64,000 nt of DNA from the NCBI GenBank assembly GCA_910578245.1, contig CAJTPC010000005.1, positions 1-64,000 of the forward strand. The letters run 5' to 3'. Under the pieces are notes generated by a model. That model did no database searches and was not told the origin of the DNA. It was given only the letters and a program-made list of their open reading frames with translations. A program made the position numbers and the translations under genes. Every line of letters begins with the position of its first letter. Position 1 is the first letter of the stretch. Below, in pieces: positions 18,181 to 26,341 of this stretch. The DNA comes from an uncultured Christensenella sp. Its GTDB lineage: Bacteria; Bacillota; Clostridia; Christensenellales; UBA3700.

Positions 18181-18219
18181 AAAAAATATGAGTAACAAAG
18201 CATAGTTTCGTTACTCATA
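18181..18219 (-). promoter_or_regulatory. Attenuator terminator in the infC-rpmI-rplT leader
   Basis: On the minus strand ATGAGTAAC and GTTACTCAT form a perfect 9-bp stem, extended by AAA/TTT, followed by AUAUUUUUUG. It sits in the 130-nt leader 10 nt before the infC ribosome binding site. In Firmicutes this position holds the L20 leader, in which L20 binding favours termination. Upstream hairpin ACCT/AGGT (near 18247-18262) may be part of the L20-binding mimic, but I did not match the full consensus. Confidence 0.7.
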
Positions 18220-18291
18220 ATAAATTCAATTTATTAACCGTGTGCGACCTATGTCGACAGGTGAGTACAATACTGCTTTGATTACATTGGT

Positions 18292-18320
18292 ATAATATCA
18301 AAGTTTTTTTACTCTGTCAA
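18292..18320 (-). promoter_or_regulatory. Promoter of infC-rpmI-rplT
   Basis: TTGACA, 17 nt, TATTAT on the minus strand, placing the transcript start about 130 nt before infC. Confidence 0.78.
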
Positions 18321-18359
18321 CAAAATTACACAGATTTTTAATTAATTTTTCATTTATAG

Positions 18360-19514
18360 TTATTTAGTTATCTCATTACGAGTAGCCATAGTATACTTGC
18401 CGTCTTTGCTGTCAAGCACCTCATAAGTACTATAACCGCCGTTGTCTGTAACTTCTACTACTCTTCCGCCTCTAGGATAGTTCTTGTATATTTTACGTTT
18501 GGACGCGCTAAACATAAAATACTTCCACTCGCTGAAGCCGTATGACGACATTCTGCCATAGCCAAGCAAAATGCTATAATCCTCCGCCATATTGTAAATT
18601 CCTGCAAAGTTACTCAAATGGTCATGACCTACATATATTCCGTCCACATTCTTGTTGGCAAGCAAACTTGCTCTAAGGCTTTCGTTGGTCTCCGGGTTTT
18701 TGGTAGGATAATACGATTTGCCATCCTCAGGACTTTCTATCTCTCCTTTGAATACGCTGACAATCTCTGTGTTATCCCTATTATCATACATGGTCTGGAA
18801 CTCTTGCGTAGGCTCGTGAGTATACATGCTCATATTGACGCCGTACTTTTCGCTCATACTGTTATAAAAATCGATTTGTCCTTGCGTATAGCCTTTGTAC
18901 GGCGACATCAGCGAAGTTGCGCAATCCATGACGAATACGCCGTATTCTACATTGTCTCCCGTGTGTGAATATATTGGCAAGAAGTAATTGCAATATGTAT
19001 CTTCCTTGTCATTGATATAACTCTCGCAATATTCGCTTCCTTCCAAACCGCCGACGAAATACGCCGACTTTTGATACTCATCAAGCATTTCTTTTTTAGA
19101 CAATACTCCCATTGCTCCGTCGTGATTTCCAAAACACAACGTCCAAGGTATCTCCTTTCCGTCCAAATATCCTGTAATTTGTCTGCAAATCTTTCTTGCT
19201 TTCTTAGATTGTCCGCCCAAATATTCGGGACTTATTTGATCGCCGGTGACAACTATCAAGTCAGGCTTAGCAAACTCAATCGTTGCGTCCATAACCGCTA
19301 CGCTCTTATCATCGATATAATCAATGAACTGAATATCTGTAAGTTGTAAAATCTTGAAATTGCCCTGTTCGTCAAATCTCAAAGTTAAATCAACGCTACC
19401 CTTTTCTTTTCCCGAACCTGCAAACTCTCTATACGATTGGCAACCGGTAATGGAAAAAGCAAAAAGCGAAATAAGTAAAACCGTCAATAATACTAAAGAA
19501 ATCTTTCTCTTCAT
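18360..19514 (-). CDS. Calcineurin-like metallophosphoesterase lipoprotein
   Basis: A 384-residue secreted lipoprotein. The signal peptide ends in the lipobox SITGC with Cys25. The phosphoesterase motifs follow in order: LTDIQ (first motif, Gln in place of the usual His), VTGDQ, FGNHDGAMG, and near the C terminus YVGHDHLSNF. Dimetal phosphoesterases of this group (related to purple acid phosphatase and Icc types) cleave phosphomonoesters or diesters; the substrate cannot be read from the sequence. It would be anchored on the outer face of the membrane. It stands alone between the infC promoter and the thrS terminator. Confidence 0.85.
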   Translation of the reverse strand: MKRKISLVLLTVLLISLFAFSITGCQSYREFAGSGKEKGSVDLTLRFDEQGNFKILQLTDIQFIDYIDDKSVAVMDATIEFAKPDLIVVTGDQISPEYLGGQSKKARKICRQITGYLDGKEIPWTLCFGNHDGAMGVLSKKEMLDEYQKSAYFVGGLEGSEYCESYINDKEDTYCNYFLPIYSHTGDNVEYGVFVMDCATSLMSPYKGYTQGQIDFYNSMSEKYGVNMSMYTHEPTQEFQTMYDNRDNTEIVSVFKGEIESPEDGKSYYPTKNPETNESLRASLLANKNVDGIYVGHDHLSNFAGIYNMAEDYSILLGYGRMSSYGFSEWKYFMFSASKRKIYKNYPRGGRVVEVTDNGGYSTYEVLDSKDGKYTMATRNEITK

Positions 19515-19704
19515 AAAAACCCGCCCATATTTTATATAAATAATATAACAAATTACAAATACACTTTCAATACACTTTTTGATTTTATTAGAATTTTTAT
19601 TAAAATTTTACACTTTAATGACAAAATATGGCTTTAATTTTAAGTGAAAAAATCGTCTATTTAGTTAAAAAAACCACAATATGAATTGAAGGTTAGATAC
19701 GCGT

Positions 19705-19742
19705 AAAAATAGGCGGTCAATACGAATTTCGTCTTAACCGCC
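19705..19742 (-). terminator. Terminator after thrS
   Basis: A long imperfect hairpin, GGCGGTTAAGACGAA with TTCGTATTGACCGCC, followed by UAUUUUUACG on the minus strand. Confidence 0.75.
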
Positions 19743-19763
19743 ATAACTTTGACGCGCTCAATC

Positions 19764-21701
19764 CTAGTCTAATCTCTTGGTCGCTACGTCGTCAAGGACT
19801 TTTTCTGCAAATTCCATTAAGCTCATTTCTCCCATGACTACTCCGCCTCTACGTCTTACCGCAACAACGTTGTTTTCGACCTCCTTATCGCCAATGATAA
19901 GCATATAAGGTACTTTTTCAAGTTGAGCGGATCTAATCTTGTACCCTACTGTTTCGCTACGAGAATCTACTTCGGCTCTTATGCCCATACTTCTCAACTT
20001 CTCATTTATCTTTTTACATTCTTCAACAGTTCTGTCAGTCAAACTGATGACTTTAACTTGCACAGGGCTGACCCATACAGGAAAAGCTCCGGCAAATTTC
20101 TCAATCATTAGCGCCATAGTTCTCTCATAACAGCCTATAGACGAACGGTGAATAATATAAGGTCTTTTCTTATCGCCGTTTTCGTCGATGTAAGACATAT
20201 CGAAATTCTCGGCAAGGAACATATCTACCTGAACGGTAATTATTGTATCCTCTTTACCGTATACGTTCTTGATTTGAATATCGAGTTTAGGTCCATAGAA
20301 AGCCGCTTCGCCCTTTGCTTCTACGTAGTTTATGCCTATATTGTCAAGGATTTTACGCATAGTATCCTCGGCGACCGCCCAAACTTCCGGCTCATTGATA
20401 TACTTCTCGGTATTATCCGGATCCCACTTGCTGAAACGATAGGTAACGTCGTTTTCAAGTCCCATACATCTCATCATATATTTTACAAGGTCTACAACGC
20501 CTCTGAACTCATTTTCAAGTTGCTCGGGGGTGCAAACTATATGTCCCTCTGACAGAGTAAACTGTCTTACTCTTATAAGTCCGTGCATTTCGCCCGACGC
20601 CTCGTTGCGGAAAAGTGTGGACGTTTCGCCGTATCTTATAGGCAAATCTCTGTATGATTTCAAGCCGTTGTTGTATATGGTGTATTGGAAAGGACAAGTC
20701 ATAGGTCTAAGAGCAAAAACTTCATCGTCTTTCTCCTCATCGCCCATTACGAACATACCGTCCTTATAGTGATCCCAGTGCCCCGATATCTTATAAAGAT
20801 TGGACTTTGCCATATAAGGAGTCTTGGTGAGAACGTAACCTCTGCGTTCCTCTTCGTCCTCGACAAATCTTTGCATAATTTGGAAGAGTTTAGCGCCCTT
20901 AGGCATAAGGAGCGGTAAACCTTGACCGATGTTTTCGTCAGTCATAAATATTCCCAATTCTCTGCCGAGCTTGTTGTGATCCCTCTTCTTAGCCTCTTCC
21001 ACAGCGTCGAGATAAGCCTGCAAATCTGCTTTTTTATCAAAAGCCGTGCCGTAAATTCTGGAGAGCATCTTGTTGTTTTCGTTTCCTCTCCAGTACGCGC
21101 CCGTAAGGCTCGTCAACTTAAACGCCTTTACCATACCCGTAAACGGCAAGTGCGGTCCTGCGCACAAATCTACAAAGTCGCCCTGCTTATAGAAGGAAAT
21201 CTCTACGCCCTCGGGCAAGTCGTTGATAAGTTCCACCTTATAGTCCTCGCCGTAACTTGCCATAAGTTTTACAGCCTCGTCTTTTGGCAAAGTAAATCTG
21301 GTAATGGGATAATTAGCTTTGATAATATTCTTCATTTCCTGCTCAATCTTAGAAAATTCTTCCGTAGAGATCGGAGTCTTGAAGTCAAAGTCATAATAAA
21401 AACCTGTAGCAATAGACGGACCTATCGCAAGTTTGACCGTTGGAAAAATATTCTTGATTGCCTGCGCAAGTATATGCGACGCGGTATGTCTGTAGATAAG
21501 TTTTCCATCATCGTCTGCAAAGGTAAGAATCTCAAGATTGCAATCCTCGTTGACAACGCTTCTCATCTCGACAACCTTTCCGTTGATTTTTCCGCCTACC
21601 GCTACTCTTGCAAGTCCTTCTGAAATTTGCTTAGCGATTTCGTAGACGCTCAGTCCGTTCTCGAACTCCTTGACGCTACCGTCTTTCAAAGTAATTCTCA
21701 T
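19764..21701 (-). CDS. thrS: Threonyl-tRNA synthetase
   Basis: 645 residues, the normal length. The order is an N-terminal TGS domain, the editing (SAD) domain with HTASHILAQA (near 72), the class II catalytic core with FALRPMTCPFQ (zinc cysteine), GEMHGLIRVRQF and IHRSSIGCYER, then an anticodon-binding domain (VSPVQVKVISL). It charges tRNA-Thr and edits Ser-tRNA-Thr. GAGGT precedes the ATG. A T-box leader with its own consensus promoter lies upstream, so expression should respond to uncharged tRNA-Thr. The ytxC-thrS pairing is as in Bacillus. Confidence 0.97.
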   Translation of the reverse strand: MRITLKDGSVKEFENGLSVYEIAKQISEGLARVAVGGKINGKVVEMRSVVNEDCNLEILTFADDDGKLIYRHTASHILAQAIKNIFPTVKLAIGPSIATGFYYDFDFKTPISTEEFSKIEQEMKNIIKANYPITRFTLPKDEAVKLMASYGEDYKVELINDLPEGVEISFYKQGDFVDLCAGPHLPFTGMVKAFKLTSLTGAYWRGNENNKMLSRIYGTAFDKKADLQAYLDAVEEAKKRDHNKLGRELGIFMTDENIGQGLPLLMPKGAKLFQIMQRFVEDEEERRGYVLTKTPYMAKSNLYKISGHWDHYKDGMFVMGDEEKDDEVFALRPMTCPFQYTIYNNGLKSYRDLPIRYGETSTLFRNEASGEMHGLIRVRQFTLSEGHIVCTPEQLENEFRGVVDLVKYMMRCMGLENDVTYRFSKWDPDNTEKYINEPEVWAVAEDTMRKILDNIGINYVEAKGEAAFYGPKLDIQIKNVYGKEDTIITVQVDMFLAENFDMSYIDENGDKKRPYIIHRSSIGCYERTMALMIEKFAGAFPVWVSPVQVKVISLTDRTVEECKKINEKLRSMGIRAEVDSRSETVGYKIRSAQLEKVPYMLIIGDKEVENNVVAVRRRGGVVMGEMSLMEFAEKVLDDVATKRLD

Positions 21702-21783
21702 ATCACACCTCTATCTTAATATTTGTATGTAACTATTATTTAACTCCATAATTAATTCTACGCCAATGCCAACTGACTGCAAT

Positions 21784-21982
21784 AAAAAAGCCCCTAAGTC
21801 TATTGACTTAAGGACGATTACTCGCGGTTCCACCTTAATTACGGCCATATTGCCGTCGCTTCTTTTGCCAATTCGTATGACTGACGTGTTTTTCCTCAAG
21901 CGGTATAACTTATATCCTCGTACGCCTCTCTCAGCCTCGGGCGCTCTCTGTAACGATTTCCTATAAATCACGTGTCTTAAGG
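21784..21982 (-). promoter_or_regulatory. T-box leader of thrS
   Basis: The T-box sequence AAGGTGGAACCGCGA is at 21822-21836, followed by a 9-bp terminator hairpin (CCTTAAGTC/GACTTAGGG) and six U residues (21784-21789). Stem I begins with CCTTAAG (21976-21982) pairing with CTTGAGG, and contains the AGAGAG and GCTGAGAG elements. An ACC triplet at 21902-21904, on the 3' side just above the basal helix, is the likely threonine specifier. Uncharged tRNA-Thr would stabilise the antiterminator and switch thrS on. Confidence 0.93.
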
Positions 21983-22019
21983 TACGCAAATTCTTGCGAT
22001 ACAATTATATTGTAAATAC

Positions 22020-22048
22020 ATTATAATATCGGATTTTGATATTGTCAA
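22020..22048 (-). promoter_or_regulatory. Promoter of the T-box-thrS transcript
   Basis: TTGACA, 17 nt, TATAAT on the minus strand, a perfect consensus, about 35 nt before stem I. Bases 22049-22154 between this and ytxC are AT-rich and hold nothing else I can support. Confidence 0.85.
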
Positions 22049-22154
22049 CTGTAATTTCAGTAGATTTTTTGCATGTAAAAATCTGTAAAACACTCTATCT
22101 ACAATATATTGTGCCTTTTTGAACTTTTTGGAAATTTTATACACAATAAATTGT

Positions 22155-22868
22155 TTACAAAATTTTCACATCCACCAAGTTTCTCAATGCGTTTAGCAGT
22201 TCTTTATCTGCGTTGCCTCTCTCAATCACGACTTCGCTTGCGCCATACTTGACTATGGCGTTGATAATATTATGCGACTTGTCTGGATATATCTCAGGTA
22301 CGTTTACCAGTCCGCCTTGCGACACGTTGGTGATAAGAATTTCCTTGCTGTCGGCAATAAACAAACTTGTCTTCTTTCTATCGCCGAGCATATAAAGCGC
22401 AAGCGAATATATTTCTTTTTCGCCATATCCCTTTGTGAGCGTAGACGACAAAATATTGCCAAGCTCTTGCCACTCCTCTACTATTTGGCGGAGGCGAAAA
22501 TTGACTATACCGTCTATGCAATAGTTCTTGAGATTTGATATTTGTTTGAGTAGATAATCATGCTCTTTATCTTCATCATAATACAACATTGAAGATATTA
22601 AGGCGCAAAGAGACGCGTCTATCTTCTTTTTACCGATAGACGATAAAATATACTTTAGTTTTATATTATTGAGAATGACGTCGCATATAATTTCTCTTAC
22701 CGCGCTCTCGCACCTTTCCTTATCATAATCCTTGGACGCAACGTCAAAACTTATCCAACTATCATCGCTTCCCTCTGCAAAATACAACCCCTCAACTCGC
22801 TCCAAACCTTTTTTCAATGCATTATCTCTGTTAAAATTATTACTTATTAAAATATTACTTTGCCACAT
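22155..22868 (-). CDS. ytxC: YtxC-like sporulation-associated protein
   Basis: A 237-residue protein recognised by the YtxC-type segment GIVNFRLRQIVEEW followed by the moderately conserved helical part and a C-terminal VVIERG segment. Its place directly upstream of thrS, as in Bacillus and Clostridia, supports the call. YtxC is listed as a sporulation protein, but its biochemical role is unknown. No signal peptide or membrane segment is visible. GAGG stands 5 nt before the ATG. Sequence similarity is judged by eye, so the name is fairly likely rather than certain. Confidence 0.72.
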   Translation of the reverse strand: MWQSNILISNNFNRDNALKKGLERVEGLYFAEGSDDSWISFDVASKDYDKERCESAVREIICDVILNNIKLKYILSSIGKKKIDASLCALISSMLYYDEDKEHDYLLKQISNLKNYCIDGIVNFRLRQIVEEWQELGNILSSTLTKGYGEKEIYSLALYMLGDRKKTSLFIADSKEILITNVSQGGLVNVPEIYPDKSHNIINAIVKYGASEVVIERGNADKELLNALRNLVDVKIL

Positions 22869-22933
22869 ATTTTCCTCAGTAGGTATTGTATGCAGGCGGT
22901 TGTGATTTATGCACCCATATTTTGCATTGACGT

Positions 22934-22962
22934 TTGACAGTATAACATTTTAAGGATATAAT
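22934..22962 (+). promoter_or_regulatory. Consensus promoter of the M29 aminopeptidase gene
   Basis: TTGACA, 17 nt, TATAAT on the plus strand, a perfect consensus, about 60 nt upstream of the gene. Confidence 0.85.
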
Positions 22963-23019
22963 TATTTTAACGGTTAATAAATTATAAGTGAAATAATCAC
23001 GTAGAGTTAAGGAGCAGAT

Positions 23020-24243
23020 ATGAAAACTAAAGTCTTGAGAGAATACGCAAAACTCATAGCAAAAAAAGGCGTCAATATCCAAAAAGGACAGGAAGTATGG
23101 ATTACGGCAAGTCTTGACCAACCTAAATTCGTAGAAATGCTAGTCAAAGAGTGCTATATACTCGGCGCTAAGAAGGTTGTCGTAGATTGGGTCTGCGATA
23201 AATTGACCGTGCTTGATTCAAAGTATATGACGCAAGAAGCTATGAATGAAATGCCAAATTGGCAAGTAGAAAAGATGAAATACCAAGCCGAAGTTTTGCC
23301 GGCAAGAATATATCTGGATTCCGATGACCCGGACGGAATGAAAAACGCGCGACAAGATAAATTGGCCAACGAACGCATCGCAAAATACGCTATTCGCAAA
23401 CCGTACATCGACGCTATGGATAATAAATATCAATGGTGCATTGCTTCAGTAGCCGGCAGAGCTTGGGCGAAAAAGGTTTTCCCAAACGAGCGTCCTGCAA
23501 AGGCTGAAGAAATGCTTTGGAAAGCAATCTTATATACTTCCAGAGCGCAAGGAAATCCTATAGAAAACTGGAATAAGCACAATGAAAATTTGCATTCAAA
23601 GTGCGACTATCTAAATTCGTTGGGACTTAAGTACTTGAATTACACGTCGGACAACGGCACAAATTTAAGAGTTGAACTGCTTGAAAACGCCAACTTTCTT
23701 GCAGGTAGCGAAAAGAGCTTGCAAGGCATAGAGTTTAATCCCAATATCCCAAGCGAAGAAGTCTTCACTACTCCTAAAGCCGGCTCTGTAGAAGGCATTG
23801 TCTACTCTACTAAACCTCTATCGTATCAAGGCGCGTTGATAGAAAATTTCTACGTCAAATTCCATGGCGGAAAAGTTTGCGAAGTCCGCGCTGAGAAAAA
23901 CGAAGAACTTCTCCGTCAAATGGTATCTATGGACGACGGCGCAAAAATGCTTGGCGAATGCGCGCTCGTTCCGTACGATTCTCCTATTAATAACAGCGGA
24001 ATACTTTTCTACAATACCCTCTTTGATGAAAACGCAAGTTGTCACCTAGCTCTCGGTAGAGGCTTTTCCAACTGCATAAAAGACTTTAATAAATACACGC
24101 AAGATGACTTTGACAAAATGGGCGTCAATACCAGTATGATACACGTTGACTTTATGATAGGTAACGACTCTCTTGACATTGTCGGCGAAACTAAAGACGG
24201 CAAGAAGATACAAATATTCAAGAGAGGAAACTGGGCGTTTTGA
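23020..24243 (+). CDS. M29 family aminopeptidase (AmpS-like)
   Basis: 407 residues, the usual length for the M29 thermophilic-aminopeptidase family. The N-terminal domain (YAKLIAKKGVNIQKGQEVWI) and the metal-binding C-terminal half are both present. Candidate metal ligands sit in NIPSEEVFTTP (glutamate), LGECALVPYDSPI (glutamate), ENASCHLALG (histidine) and SMIHVDFMIG (histidine and aspartate). It should remove N-terminal residues from peptides in the cytoplasm with two divalent metals. AAGGAG precedes the ATG. It is the first plus-strand gene in the window and has a strong promoter of its own. Confidence 0.93.
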   Translation: MKTKVLREYAKLIAKKGVNIQKGQEVWITASLDQPKFVEMLVKECYILGAKKVVVDWVCDKLTVLDSKYMTQEAMNEMPNWQVEKMKYQAEVLPARIYLDSDDPDGMKNARQDKLANERIAKYAIRKPYIDAMDNKYQWCIASVAGRAWAKKVFPNERPAKAEEMLWKAILYTSRAQGNPIENWNKHNENLHSKCDYLNSLGLKYLNYTSDNGTNLRVELLENANFLAGSEKSLQGIEFNPNIPSEEVFTTPKAGSVEGIVYSTKPLSYQGALIENFYVKFHGGKVCEVRAEKNEELLRQMVSMDDGAKMLGECALVPYDSPINNSGILFYNTLFDENASCHLALGRGFSNCIKDFNKYTQDDFDKMGVNTSMIHVDFMIGNDSLDIVGETKDGKKIQIFKRGNWAF

Positions 24244-24264
24244 TAATACGTTTTCTCTAATGTC

Positions 24265-24325
24265 GGCTAGGCATACTAAAATGCATCTTTTCCGTCAATT
24301 CAATATTCGGCTCACTTCGACGTAC
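24265..24325 (+). repeat. Intergenic repeat, family D, copy 1
   Basis: About 61 nt, from GGCTAG to CGACGTAC, closely similar to 33210-33271. The best conserved parts are TAAAATGCATCTTTTCCG (A/G at one site) and CTCAC..CGACGTAC. Each copy begins about 25 nt after the stop of a plus-strand gene. Confidence 0.6.
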
Positions 24326-24458
24326 GGTAAGTACGACAAAGTTCGCTAAATACTAACTTGACAAAAAATATGCTATTTTATTATTTGCATATCTACCTTT
24401 TCGCAAAACGATAAAAATACTCTTCTTCTGAAATAAGTCTTTTCTGACTCAAATAAAC

Positions 24459-24488
24459 AAAAAGAGCTAATTGCAGATAGCTCTTTTT
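24459..24488. terminator. Bidirectional terminator between convergent genes
   Basis: AAAAAGAGCTA and TAGCTCTTTTT form a perfect 11-bp stem around an 8-nt loop. It serves both the M29 gene and the pseudouridine synthase gene. The rest of 24244-24517 holds only the family D repeat and AT-rich spacer. Confidence 0.85.
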
Positions 24489-24517
24489 ATATTATAATAT
24501 TATATCAATAATATAGC

Positions 24518-25333
24518 TTATTTCTTAACAGCTTTATTTTCTTCTTTGATAAGCGTTTTCGTTCTGTCCTGTAGCACGTTGAAATTAGCAAGGTCATCGT
24601 AAGGATTTGACGCTATACCTACGTTGAGAAGTCTTGCTATATCGTAAGCTCTCCAAGGCACTTCGTCCTTTGGCGGGTGCACGATAAAGGTCATGATTTC
24701 CTTAGTGGTGGGATGAATAAATTTTACTTCAGTAGCCCAAAGTCCGAGATTATGCTTAAAAGTTGCCGGCAATGCCCCGTACTTACTATCTCCAAAAAGC
24801 GGTAAACCCAAAGACGCCATTTGAACTCTGATTTGGTGCGAGCGTCCGGTATGCAGCGCAATCTTGAATAGCGAAAAACCCTTTACTTCTTGCAAAAAGC
24901 TGTAATCAAGCAAGGCAAGTTTTGCTCCATCGGTAGCCTGCGGAACTATCTGAACTATATTCTTTGCTTGATTTTTCTTCAAATAATGCTTGAGCTGACC
25001 GTTGCGTTGTTTAGGCACACCGCAAGTAACGCAGAGATACTTCTTTTCAAATTCTCCGCTCTTAATCTCTTCGCTAAGTCTAGACGCCGACTTTGAGGTC
25101 TTGGCAAATACCATAACTCCGCCCGTCGGTCTATCAAGTCTATGTATTAAGCCAACGTAAGCGTCTCCCGCTTTGTCGTACTTGTTTATAAGATACTCCT
25201 TGACTATTGTCAACATGTCCTTATCGCCGGAACTGTCAGCCTGAGATGGAATATTGCAAGGCTTGACAACCACGATTACGTGATTATCTTCATATAATAC
25301 TGCTAAATCTTTGTATGTAAATTCTGTTGCCAT
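24518..25333 (-). CDS. RluD-type pseudouridine synthase
   Basis: 271 residues. The RluA/RluC/RluD motif HRLDRPTGGVMVFAK holds the catalytic aspartate near residue 66. It is followed by EFEKKYLCVTCG and the RSHQIRVQMAS segment, all typical of the family. It should convert uridine to pseudouridine in rRNA or tRNA. No S4 domain is visible at the N terminus, so it resembles the short YlyB/RluA-like forms. It closes the CNNM-ileS-methyltransferase series on the minus strand and ends at a strong terminator. Confidence 0.92.
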   Translation of the reverse strand: MATEFTYKDLAVLYEDNHVIVVVKPCNIPSQADSSGDKDMLTIVKEYLINKYDKAGDAYVGLIHRLDRPTGGVMVFAKTSKSASRLSEEIKSGEFEKKYLCVTCGVPKQRNGQLKHYLKKNQAKNIVQIVPQATDGAKLALLDYSFLQEVKGFSLFKIALHTGRSHQIRVQMASLGLPLFGDSKYGALPATFKHNLGLWATEVKFIHPTTKEIMTFIVHPPKDEVPWRAYDIARLLNVGIASNPYDDLANFNVLQDRTKTLIKEENKAVKK

Positions 25334-25359
25334 ATTTTCCTTATTTTATATTATTTTCT

Positions 25360-25471
25360 GTCACCCGTAGTGAAGAGGTCTCTTCTGTCATTTCGAGCGT
25401 AGTCGAGAAATCTCTATCCTATTTTTATCGGTTGAGGTTTCTCCATTCCGCTTCGCTACAGTCGAAATGAC
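25360..25471. repeat. Cluster of three intergenic hairpin repeats (classes B, A, A)
   Basis: 25360-25380 is a degenerate class B element (ACC...GGT ends). 25387-25414 is a class A element (ATTTCGAGCG...GAGAAATCTC). 25434-25471 is a class A element in inverted orientation. The last one ends 1 nt before the stop codon of the methyltransferase gene, so it lies immediately against a coding region. Confidence 0.75.
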
Positions 25472-25472
25472 T

Positions 25473-26339
25473 TTAAGACTTCGATTTCCACAATCCGCTA
25501 CAACCGCACGGCAGAATAACTCCGTCTTGGGACGGCAGTCCCACTTCGTACGCTTGACTCTTACCGCCAAAGTCCTTAAGACAAATTCTCAAAAGATTGT
25601 CAATCACTTGCGGTTGAAGCCCTGTCGTATAGGAATTAATTAGGAAAAACTGCGGTTTATCGGAAAGAGTTTTTGCGCACTCTTTGACGAGGTCAAAGAT
25701 GCAATCTTCGAGTTTCCACACTTCTCCGCCCGCGCCTCTGCCGTAAGACGGCGGATCCATAATTATTGCGTCGTACTTATTACCGCGCCTAATCTCTCTT
25801 GCGATAAACTTATTGCAGTCATCAACGATATACCTTATTCTATCGCTAGGAATACCGCTCAAAGTAGCGTTGGTCTTGGCTCTGTCTACCATAGCTTTTG
25901 CTGAGTCTACGTGAGTGACATGAGCTCCCGCCTTGGCGCAAGCGACCGTTGCGCCACCTGTATACGCAAAGAGATTGAGGACTTTTATCTGCCGTCCGCT
26001 GTCCTTTATCAGTTTTTGCATAATATCCCAATTCACGGCTTGCTCCGGAAAAAGTCCAGTATGCTTAAAACCCATAAGTTTGAGCGAGAACTTAAGTCCT
26101 TTGCGCTCCACCGTGAAATTATCAGGAACGTTGCCCTTATATTCCCATCTGCCGCCGCCTTGATTGGAGCGAATATACTTTGCGTTGATAGCCTTATTGC
26201 TCTCAAGCGGAACATCGCTTTTCCAAATAATCTGCGGATCGGGTCTTAGGAGCACGAGATTTCCCCACTTCTCCAACTTTTGACCGTTGCCCGTCGCAAT
26301 TATTTGATAATCTTTCCAATCGGTAGCAACCTTAATCAT
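25473..26339 (-). CDS. Class I SAM-dependent methyltransferase (RlmI-like)
   Basis: 288 residues. The Rossmann motif LNLFAYTGGATVACAKAGAHVTHVDSA (near 120-146) and motif IV MDPPSYGRG (near 194) mark an RNA or DNA N- or C5-methyltransferase of the RlmI/RlmK type. The PUA domain of true RlmI is missing, but the N-terminal region (about 1-95) may replace it. rRNA is the most likely substrate. Its ATG comes 2 nt after the ileS stop, so the two are co-transcribed. Confidence 0.85.
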   Translation of the reverse strand: MIKVATDWKDYQIIATGNGQKLEKWGNLVLLRPDPQIIWKSDVPLESNKAINAKYIRSNQGGGRWEYKGNVPDNFTVERKGLKFSLKLMGFKHTGLFPEQAVNWDIMQKLIKDSGRQIKVLNLFAYTGGATVACAKAGAHVTHVDSAKAMVDRAKTNATLSGIPSDRIRYIVDDCNKFIAREIRRGNKYDAIIMDPPSYGRGAGGEVWKLEDCIFDLVKECAKTLSDKPQFFLINSYTTGLQPQVIDNLLRICLKDFGGKSQAYEVGLPSQDGVILPCGCSGLWKSKS

Positions 26340-26341
26340 TA

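Noticed and set aside
20922..21623. 233-codon open frame antisense to thrS
   Set aside because: It is a shadow of the synthetase frame; composition is odd and no start signal is present.
21711..22004. 97-codon open frame upstream of thrS
   Set aside because: It coincides with the T-box leader; the conserved RNA motifs explain the sequence.
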